Source of the DNA: Bacteroidota bacterium | GTDB taxonomy: Bacteria > Bacteroidota > Bacteroidia > NS11-12g > UBA955 | Assembly: GCA_947450015.1 (NCBI GenBank) | Contig: CANFUB010000045.1 | Coordinates: 1-13,161 of the forward strand | DNA length: 13,161 bases | Reading direction: 5' to 3' | Part shown: one piece after another, positions 1-5,516 of the stretch | Position numbering within the stretch: position 1 is the stretch's first letter | Layout: each line of letters begins with the position of its first letter | Translations under genes and position numbers: made by a program | The notes under the pieces: model-generated | The model's input: the letters and a program-made list of their open reading frames with translations, nothing else | What the model was told of the DNA's origin: nothing | The model's database searches: none

Positions 1-107
1 CCACCACCTTTATATTTTACCTTGGCAATTTGAAAGCCATAATCAAAAGTAGCGGAACTCGAAATGAGCCAAAAAATACATGAGTAGACAATTGATTTGC
101 TTCGCAT
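1..107 (-). CDS. DUF4159-like exported protein, N-terminal fragment
   Basis: The minus strand opens with ATG at 107-105 and stays open to the window edge, giving 35 codons. Residues 6-19 (IVYSCIFWLISSSA) are hydrophobic behind a short basic start (MRSK), which looks like a Sec signal peptide. The mature part begins around FDYGFQIAKVKYKGG. A short stretch of the type 'IA-LKY-GGGDWY' right after the signal peptide is how I recall DUF4159 proteins of Bacteroidota beginning; the window ends before the GDWY part can be read. DUF4159 proteins are periplasmic or exported and of unknown biochemical role. The gene is divergent from fmt across a 75-bp AT-rich gap in which I found no exact TAnnTTTG box. 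Reading frame and start are fairly clear; the family assignment rests on few residues and is tentative. Confidence 0.55.
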   Translation of the reverse strand, partial: MRSKSIVYSCIFWLISSSATFDYGFQIAKVKYKGG

Positions 108-182
108 AAATGAAAATAAATAAGCCTTACAATTTTAAAGATAATTTTATAAAATATTATGTTTTATTTTGAAACATAATTG

Positions 183-1130
183 ATGTTAAATAAAAAAGAC
201 CTTCGTATCGTGTTTTTCGGAACCCCCGATTTTGCTGTTGCTTCTCTTAAAGCAATCATCGATCAGGGTTATAATGTGGTAGGAGTGGTAACTGCACCCG
301 ATAAACCTGCTGGTCGCGGTTACGAGTTGCAACAAAGTGCGGTTAAAAAATTTGCAGTCGAACAACATTTGAATGTTTTGCAACCAGTGAATTTGAAAGC
401 AGATGATTTTAATTTAACACTTGCTTCTCTTAAAGCCGATTTGCAAATTGTGATTGCTTTTCGCATGTTGCCCGAAAAAGTATGGAACAGTCCACCGCTT
501 GGCACATTTAATTTGCATGCCAGTTTTTTACCCAATTACCGCGGTGCGGCACCCATCAATTGGGCCATTATCAATGGAGAAACCAGCACAGGTGTAACAA
601 CCTTCTTCTTGAAACACGCCATCGATACAGGCAGTATTTTATTACAAGAACCAACGCCTATTTTACCCGAAGACAATGTGGGTACTCTGCACGATAAACT
701 CATGTTACAGGGTGCACAATTGGTTGTAAAATCATTAGATTTAATATTGACAGAGCATTACGAATTGCAAGAACAAGTTGAAGGCGATTATAAACACGCC
801 TCCAAAATATTTACGGAACACTGTTTAATTGATTGGCGTAAGAAGGCAAGCGAAGTGCATAATTTAGTACGCGGCTTGTCGCCTTTTCCAACAGCATTCA
901 CAATTATCAATGAAAAGAAACTAAAGATTTTTGAAACCGAAATAACGGAACTGCAATCAACACAAGCTGGTGCTGTCGAAATTATTGATAAGGCCTTATT
1001 AATAAGTTGTGCCGATAAGAAAATAAAACTGCTGAGCATTCAACCCGAAGGTAAAAAACGAATGCCAGCTATCGATTACTTAAATGGTTTTAGAATTACT
1101 GAGCCAACGATTGCTCAATCATCGCTATAA
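183..1130 (+). CDS. fmt: Methionyl-tRNA formyltransferase
   Basis: Fmt transfers a formyl group from 10-formyltetrahydrofolate to Met-tRNA-fMet in the cytoplasm, making the initiator tRNA. The 315-residue product has the usual family length. It opens with the Rossmann-like FFGTPDF motif (residues 11-17). The formyltransferase catalytic triad is visible as N110, H112 and D148, within FNLHASFLPNYRGAAP and HAIDTG. The C-terminal tRNA-binding domain starts near residue 205 with ID-W and RGLSPFPTA motifs. The usual AYG-ILP motif reads AFRMLP (92-97), which I believe is a normal Bacteroidota variant. An in-frame TTG at 180 directly precedes ATG 183; I chose the ATG because MLNKKDLRIVFFG matches the family start. 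The 3' end overlaps the convergent thioredoxin gene by 35 bp. Confidence 0.97.
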   Translation: MLNKKDLRIVFFGTPDFAVASLKAIIDQGYNVVGVVTAPDKPAGRGYELQQSAVKKFAVEQHLNVLQPVNLKADDFNLTLASLKADLQIVIAFRMLPEKVWNSPPLGTFNLHASFLPNYRGAAPINWAIINGETSTGVTTFFLKHAIDTGSILLQEPTPILPEDNVGTLHDKLMLQGAQLVVKSLDLILTEHYELQEQVEGDYKHASKIFTEHCLIDWRKKASEVHNLVRGLSPFPTAFTIINEKKLKIFETEITELQSTQAGAVEIIDKALLISCADKKIKLLSIQPEGKKRMPAIDYLNGFRITEPTIAQSSL

Positions 1131-1599
1131 CTTCTGGGGTGTACCAATTAATACCTTCCACTTTTTTGATTTTTTCCATGCCTTTTTTATCAAATAAGTA
1201 GGTGGTTGGATAGGCGCTTACACCCATGTCAGGTTTTAATTTAGCGGAAGAGTGATAGAAGTTTAGACCAGAGTTAAATTTCTCTTTAAATTTTTGTATC
1301 AAATCACTTGGCTCGTCACTTATCATTAAAACTTCTAATTGGTCGCCAAATTTTTCTTTCAATTTCAATAAATCAGGTTGTTCTTTTACACAATCGCCGC
1401 ACCAAGTTTGGAAAAATGATATAATTACTACCTTTTTTTTAAGGTCTTTTGTTTTTAATACGCCACCAGTTAAATTGGTGAGTTCTGTTTTCTTCAAAAG
1501 TGTTTCTAATGAGTCTTCTTTCTTCATTTTTTTAACAATAAAGCCTGTTATTACTAAGGCCAATAACAACGAAATAATAATGTTTTTTTTCACAGACAT
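1096..1599 (-). CDS. TlpA/ResA-like membrane-anchored thioredoxin
   Basis: This 167-residue protein has one N-terminal hydrophobic segment (about residues 6-22, preceded by SVKK and followed by KKMKKED), which fits a signal anchor placing the rest in the periplasm. The thioredoxin-like domain follows. The active site is WCGDC (W66, C67, C70) after the beta strand VVIISFFQT, and the cis-proline is P131 in AYPTTY. The extension IISFFQTWCGDCVKEQPDL is typical of TlpA/ResA reductases and not of cytoplasmic TrxA. Such proteins reduce cysteines of exported proteins, often apocytochromes; the partner here cannot be read from context because no ccm/res genes are present. The second active-site spacer residue is D rather than the common P. 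ATG at 1599 is the only start that keeps the membrane anchor. No Shine-Dalgarno sequence is present. Confidence 0.88.
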   Translation of the reverse strand: MSVKKNIIISLLLALVITGFIVKKMKKEDSLETLLKKTELTNLTGGVLKTKDLKKKVVIISFFQTWCGDCVKEQPDLLKLKEKFGDQLEVLMISDEPSDLIQKFKEKFNSGLNFYHSSAKLKPDMGVSAYPTTYLFDKKGMEKIKKVEGINWYTPEVIAMIEQSLAQ

Positions 1600-1603
1600 G
1601 TGG

Positions 1604-1611
1604 CAAAGTTA
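1604..1611 (-). promoter_or_regulatory. Possible -7 box for the TlpA-like gene
   Basis: Read on the minus strand, 1611-1604 is TAACTTTG, an exact match to the Bacteroidota -7 consensus TAnnTTTG. Only 4 nt (CCAC) separate it from the ATG at 1599. That would put the transcription start at or next to the start codon. I see no TTTG/TTG at the expected -33 position, so this may be coincidence. Confidence 0.35.
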
Positions 1612-1752
1612 AGAATAATTTAAGGGAATCTGTTTTTTTAAATTGATGCTGAACTCGGATTTGAATTCCAATAAATCCAACAAATGTTGACAGTGATAAT
1701 AAACTAACGTTGCGCTAATTTCTCATTAATAATTGAGTATGATTTTTGTAAC

Positions 1753-2586
1753 ATGGAAAAAAGAAAAATGCAAATCGCGGTTTTATCCGATATTCATTTA
1801 GGTACTTATGGCTGCCATGCCAACGAAGTACTAACCTATCTAGATAGCATTGATCCAGAAATCTTAGTACTGAATGGCGATATCATCGATATCTGGCAAT
1901 TCAGCAAAAGGTATTTTCCTGCTTCGCACATGGCTGTCTTAAACAAAATATTGAAGATGGCGGCCTCTGGCACCCAAGTGCATTATCTTACCGGCAATCA
2001 TGATGAACTGTTGCGCAAGTTTTCAGATTTCTCAATTGGGAATCTACACTTATCAGATAAATTGGTGTTAACCCTACAAGATAAAAAAGCTTGGTTTTTT
2101 CATGGCGATATTTTTGATGTGACCATGAAACATAGTAAATGGTTGGCTAAATTAGGTGGCAAAGGATACGATTTATTAATTATCATCAACAGAGCCATTA
2201 ATTTTATCCTAACAAAAATGGGGAGAGAGCGAATATCCTTCTCTAAGAAAATAAAGAATTCTGTTAAAGAGGCTATTAAGTTCATTTCTGATTTTGAGCA
2301 AACCGCCACCGACTTGGCCATTAGCAATGGTTACGATTATGTAATATGTGGTCATATTCACCAACCTGTGATCAAAGAATATTGGAACGATGAAGGTTCT
2401 GTTGTGTATTTGAACAGTGGTGATTGGGTTGAAAATCTTACTTGCCTCGAATATTTTAAAGGCGATTGGAAATTAATACAATTCGATCCATCGGCACAAC
2501 GTCCTGCTATCATCGAACCAAATTATGATACCACACCTATCAATATTTTGGAAAATCTATTGTTGCAAAAAAGAAAGGTTGGTTAA
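1753..2586 (+). CDS. LpxH-like metallophosphoesterase (UDP-2,3-diacylglucosamine diphosphatase family)
   Basis: This is a 277-residue calcineurin-like phosphoesterase. The five metal-binding blocks appear in order: SDIHLG (D13, H15), NGDIID (D43), TGNHDE (N82, H83), FHGDIFD (H117) and CGHIHQP (H201, H203). The order and the GDIIDIW and GHIHQP wording match the COG2908 LpxH/LpxH2 group. Members of that group hydrolyse UDP-2,3-diacylglucosamine to lipid X in lipid A synthesis at the inner membrane face. A helical insertion with a hydrophobic run (LLIIINRAINFIL, 141-153) between H117 and H201 fits the lipid-binding cap of LpxH. LpxH paralogues with other substrates exist, so the exact substrate is inferred. 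The start is ATG 1753; ATG 1768 is a possible alternative. No Shine-Dalgarno sequence is present; TTTG ends 4 nt before the ATG. The stop overlaps the next gene's stop by 4 bp, convergently. Confidence 0.85.
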   Translation: MEKRKMQIAVLSDIHLGTYGCHANEVLTYLDSIDPEILVLNGDIIDIWQFSKRYFPASHMAVLNKILKMAASGTQVHYLTGNHDELLRKFSDFSIGNLHLSDKLVLTLQDKKAWFFHGDIFDVTMKHSKWLAKLGGKGYDLLIIINRAINFILTKMGRERISFSKKIKNSVKEAIKFISDFEQTATDLAISNGYDYVICGHIHQPVIKEYWNDEGSVVYLNSGDWVENLTCLEYFKGDWKLIQFDPSAQRPAIIEPNYDTTPINILENLLLQKRKVG

Positions 2587-4484
2587 TCACCAAAAAATTG
2601 GTTGTCAATTAAAGCATTGATATAGGTTTGATAACGCGCCTTTAGTTGTTGTTCCATCTTTAATTGCAGTTGCTTTTCAGGTTCAGTTAAAATATACCTG
2701 GCATATTTAAAAGGGATGTCTTTCCCTTGTTCATGCATACTTACCCTGTTGTTTGGTAATAATTCTATGCAGTAAGGATATTGCTGCAATTGCAAAATAC
2801 CATTGGCATAATTGATTGCAAAATGATCAGTGGTGTCTAATAAGTTTGAACCAAAAGTGAAAAATTGTTGCTTACAACCTGCAAAGGATAATACCGTTGG
2901 CATGATATCACAATGCGAAACAGTATTGGTATCAATAACCGCTGTCTTAAAGTATTTGGGTGAATAGATTAATAGAGGAATTTCATAACGACCGCTTGGG
3001 CCATAAAAATAAGCATCCGTGCTATGAGAAGGATGATCGGCCGTAATAATAAAAATAGTGTTTTTAAACCAAGCTTGTTGTTTCGCCGTTCTAAAAAATT
3101 GAGACAGGGCATAATCTGTATATTGTACAGAACGGTGGATTGGCAAGGGTCCTCCCTTAAAATCTTTTTTGTATTGCACAGGTATTTTATAAGGATCGTG
3201 CGAGGTTAAGGTGAACACAGTACTGAAAAATGGTCCCTTCTTTTGTCCTAAAGCATTAGCAAAATATTGCAAATAGGGTTCATCCCATATTCCCCAACTT
3301 CCATCATGGTCGCTTTCAGGACTGGGATACTCATCTAATCCGAAGTAATCTATCGGACCATTGATGTTTAGATAATTGTCAAATCCCATCGATCCATTGT
3401 CGGCACCATAATAAAAAGAACAATCATAACCACCTTTATTAAGATAGTAATGGATACCATGTAAGGTATTGTTTTGAAAATTGCTATTAATAAAGGGGAC
3501 ATCAAGTAACGATGGTAGTGAAGTGAAGATAGCTGGAATACTCTCCATCGAGGTAGTGCCAGCGCTGTAAGCATTGGTATAGGATATACTTTGCTTGGCT
3601 AGTGAATCGAGAAATGGTGTATACCGTTGCTTTCCATTTAAGAACCCACAGTAGTCGCGACCAAAACTCTCCAAAATAATGAGCACGATATTAGGCTTAT
3701 CGTTTGCTTTAAAATAAGGTTGGGATGTTTGAATGGGATTAAATATACTGACAAGTGTTTTGTTATCATAGTAATTCAAGCGGGTAGGAACAAGGGTATT
3801 ATACGAAGTAAGCAGTTGGGTAGGGGAGTTAATGGTGGCCGAAACCCATTGAGCGTCAACATAACGTGCAGCGTCAAAGCTGCGTATAGGTTTTTTATAA
3901 AAGCCTCCGCGCGCTCCTAGGACTAAAAGTGACAAAGGCAAAAGTGTGATTAGTAATGTCAGAAAGGGCCTTTGTGCCTGTTGAACGGCTTTAAATTTGG
4001 GGAAGAAATGATAGATAGCAATTACAAAGAGAATAAAAACGAGCAATAACCACCAATAATTTATAAGGTATTGTCCAACAGAATTGGAAGGATCGCCTAT
4101 CATTGTAAATAATTCTATGCCACTTCTACGGGTTTTTATTTTATAAAACTCGGTATCAATACAATTCATGAGAACGATAAAAGAGAGACCGATGGTAAAT
4201 ATTATCCGAAGGCTGAGTTGAAATTTAGGGCGATTGATAAAATTGAAAGGCAATAAACTCAATAGGTGAAAAACACTTAAAGCATAGACAATGGCTTGAA
4301 AATCGAAAAGAAGGCCAGCAAATAGGACCATGGGAACATCGGCAATTGGCGCATTTTTGAAATAATCTAGTAAATAAATTATAAAAAATAAGCGACTGAT
4401 GGTTAAAATTAGCAAAGCAAAGAAGCAGCGCTTCAACCATATTTTGAGATAATTAATCAATGAATGTTGGGTTAGGAGGGGCAA
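2583..4484 (-). CDS. LTA-synthase-family membrane sulfatase/phosphotransferase
   Basis: The 633-residue product has about five hydrophobic segments near residues 18-42, 50-79, 90-108, 143-161 and 174-191. A large soluble domain of the sulfatase/alkaline phosphatase superfamily follows from about 263, predicted to lie in the periplasm. This is the architecture of LtaS. Metal and catalytic residues are visible: E272 in IILESFGRDY, nucleophile T311 in GTTSMES, H429 in LTSHDPY, and D483-H484 in ITADHPSH. Family members move phosphoglycerol or phosphoethanolamine head groups from phospholipids onto acceptors. Bacteroidota make no classical lipoteichoic acid, so acceptor and head group are unknown; periplasmic glycan or lipid A modification are options. 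No in-frame ATG lies between the upstream stop and the coding region. The best start is TTG at 4484 (alternative TTG 4460), so the first residues are uncertain. Confidence 0.85.
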   Translation of the reverse strand: MPLLTQHSLINYLKIWLKRCFFALLILTISRLFFIIYLLDYFKNAPIADVPMVLFAGLLFDFQAIVYALSVFHLLSLLPFNFINRPKFQLSLRIIFTIGLSFIVLMNCIDTEFYKIKTRRSGIELFTMIGDPSNSVGQYLINYWWLLLVFILFVIAIYHFFPKFKAVQQAQRPFLTLLITLLPLSLLVLGARGGFYKKPIRSFDAARYVDAQWVSATINSPTQLLTSYNTLVPTRLNYYDNKTLVSIFNPIQTSQPYFKANDKPNIVLIILESFGRDYCGFLNGKQRYTPFLDSLAKQSISYTNAYSAGTTSMESIPAIFTSLPSLLDVPFINSNFQNNTLHGIHYYLNKGGYDCSFYYGADNGSMGFDNYLNINGPIDYFGLDEYPSPESDHDGSWGIWDEPYLQYFANALGQKKGPFFSTVFTLTSHDPYKIPVQYKKDFKGGPLPIHRSVQYTDYALSQFFRTAKQQAWFKNTIFIITADHPSHSTDAYFYGPSGRYEIPLLIYSPKYFKTAVIDTNTVSHCDIMPTVLSFAGCKQQFFTFGSNLLDTTDHFAINYANGILQLQQYPYCIELLPNNRVSMHEQGKDIPFKYARYILTEPEKQLQLKMEQQLKARYQTYINALIDNQFFGD

Positions 4485-4539
4485 AAATGCAGAACATGCG
4501 CCACATTATGAAAATAAATGACATTTTTTTCAAACTATA

Positions 4540-4570
4540 TTTGCTAATATCAAAAAAAGTCCTACTTTTG
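4540..4570 (+). promoter_or_regulatory. Bacteroidota-type promoter of the ribosomal operon
   Basis: TTTG at 4540-4543 (-33 element) is separated by exactly 19 nt from TACTTTTG at 4563-4570 (-7 element, perfect TAnnTTTG). This matches the primary sigma factor promoter known from Bacteroides and Flavobacterium. The start of transcription is expected near 4575, giving a leader of roughly 34 nt before rpsL. The -33 region itself is part of TATATTTG (4536-4543), a second exact -7 match that could be an overlapping weaker promoter. No other promoter of this quality was found in the operon. Confidence 0.85.
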
Positions 4571-4597
4571 CAGTCCTTTTTACAAAAAAAGAAACTG
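4571..4597 (+). promoter_or_regulatory. Small hairpin in the rpsL leader
   Basis: CTTTTT (4576-4581) can pair with AAAAAG (4586-4591) around an ACAA loop. CAGT (4571-4574) can extend the stem with ACTG (4594-4597) across a small internal loop. With a start near 4575 only the upper, AU-rich 6-bp stem would be in the RNA, so stability is doubtful. No known ribosomal-protein leader motif is recognised. Confidence 0.2.
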
Positions 4598-4608
4598 TTT
4601 AATAAATT

Positions 4609-5028
4609 ATGCCAACCATCCAACAACTGGTAAGAAAGGGGCGACAAACCTTAAAATTAAAGAGCAAATCTCCTGCTCTTGATTCTTGTCCGCAAAGGCG
4701 CGGTGTTTGCACTCGTGTTTACACTACCACCCCTAAGAAACCTAACTCAGCAATGCGCAAAGTAGCGCGTGTACGTTTAACCAACGGTAAAGAAATTAAT
4801 GCCTATATCCCAGGCGAAGGCCACAATCTTCAAGAGCACTCAATTGTATTGGTGCGTGGAGGAAGGGTTAAAGATTTACCAGGTGTTCGTTATCACATTG
4901 TTCGTGGTGCATTAGATACTGCAGGTGTAGAAGGTAGAAACCAAAGAAGAAGCAAATACGGTACCAAGAAACCTAAGGCGAAAGTAGCAGGTGCTGCAGA
5001 TCCTAAGGCTAAAGGGAAAAAGAAATAA
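4609..5028 (+). CDS. rpsL: 30S ribosomal protein S12
   Basis: S12 sits at the decoding centre of the 30S subunit and helps monitor codon-anticodon pairing. The 139-residue product carries the near-invariant blocks CTRVYTTTPKKPNSA and GEGHNLQEHS, then RGGRVKDLPGVRYH. K43 and K88, the classic streptomycin-resistance positions, are both wild-type lysine, as is P91. D89 is the residue modified to methylthio-aspartate by RimO where that enzyme exists. Compared with the 124-residue E. coli protein there is a C-terminal extension from about residue 121 rich in K, A, P and G. It is the first gene of the operon, downstream of a strong promoter. The leader has no Shine-Dalgarno sequence and is A/T-rich, as usual for this phylum. 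rpsG follows after 6 nt. Confidence 0.98.
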   Translation: MPTIQQLVRKGRQTLKLKSKSPALDSCPQRRGVCTRVYTTTPKKPNSAMRKVARVRLTNGKEINAYIPGEGHNLQEHSIVLVRGGRVKDLPGVRYHIVRGALDTAGVEGRNQRRSKYGTKKPKAKVAGAADPKAKGKKK

Positions 5029-5034
5029 GAATCA

Positions 5035-5505
5035 ATGAGAAAAGCAAAAGCAAAAAAAAGAATTTTGTTACCTGACCCTAAGTTTAACGAAACATTAGTG
5101 ACCCGTTTCGTAAATAACATGATGTGGGATGGTAAAAAAAGTGTAGCATTCGGTATTTTTTATGACGCTATTGATTTAGTTGAAAAGAAAATTTCAGAAG
5201 AAGCAGGTATTGACACTTGGAAAAAAGCATTGAGCAATGTAATGCCAATGGTAGAAGTTAAAGCCCGCAGAGTGGGTGGAGCTACTTTCCAAATCCCTAC
5301 TGAAATCGCACCTGAAAGAAGAGCTGCTATGGGAATGAAATGGTTAATTTCATATTCTCGTAAACGCAACGAAAAATCAATGGCCGAAAAATTAGCAGCA
5401 GAAATTGTAGCCGCATCTAAAGGTGAAGGCGCAACTGTTAAGAAAAAAGATGACACTCACAAAATGGCAGAGTCTAACAAGGCATTTGCTCACTTTAAAG
5501 CTTAA
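5035..5505 (+). CDS. rpsG: 30S ribosomal protein S7
   Basis: S7 is the primary assembly protein of the 30S head; it binds the 3' major domain of 16S rRNA and lines the E site. The product has 156 residues, the normal length for a bacterial S7. Visible family blocks are the basic N-terminus MRKAKAKKR, a helix with RFVNNMMWDGKKSVA, the conserved VEVKARRVGGATFQIP stretch (73-88) and RRAAMGMKWLI. The C-terminal helix ends in KMAESNKAFAHFKA. In E. coli S7 represses its own operon by binding the rpsL-rpsG spacer. That spacer is only 6 nt here, so the E. coli-type site cannot be present in it. The stop codon forms the start of the Shine-Dalgarno sequence of fusA. Confidence 0.98.
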   Translation: MRKAKAKKRILLPDPKFNETLVTRFVNNMMWDGKKSVAFGIFYDAIDLVEKKISEEAGIDTWKKALSNVMPMVEVKARRVGGATFQIPTEIAPERRAAMGMKWLISYSRKRNEKSMAEKLAAEIVAASKGEGATVKKKDDTHKMAESNKAFAHFKA

Positions 5506-5510
5506 GGAGA
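5503..5510 (+). promoter_or_regulatory. Strong Shine-Dalgarno sequence before fusA
   Basis: TAAGGAGA at 5503-5510 includes the rpsG stop codon, and its GGAG ends 7 nt before the fusA ATG at 5517. It complements the 16S rRNA 3' tail (CCTCCTTA) over about seven bases. Only one other gene in the operon, rplP, has a comparable site at proper spacing. Confidence 0.75.
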
Positions 5511-5516
5511 TAAAAA

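Noticed and set aside
1100..1117. TGAGC/GCTCA hairpin in the fmt end as a terminator
   Set aside because: A 5-bp stem, 8-nt loop and no following U-run on either strand.
1657..1678. Inverted repeat GGATTT...AAATCC in the spacer between the TlpA-like and LpxH-like genes
   Set aside because: A 6-bp AT-rich stem with a 10-nt loop is likely by chance; an imperfect palindrome CTCATTAATAATTGAG at 1722-1737 was set aside for the same reason.
1687..1700. TTGACA and GATAAT in the spacer before the LpxH-like gene as a sigma-70 promoter
   Set aside because: The two boxes are only 2 nt apart, and Bacteroidota use a different promoter consensus.
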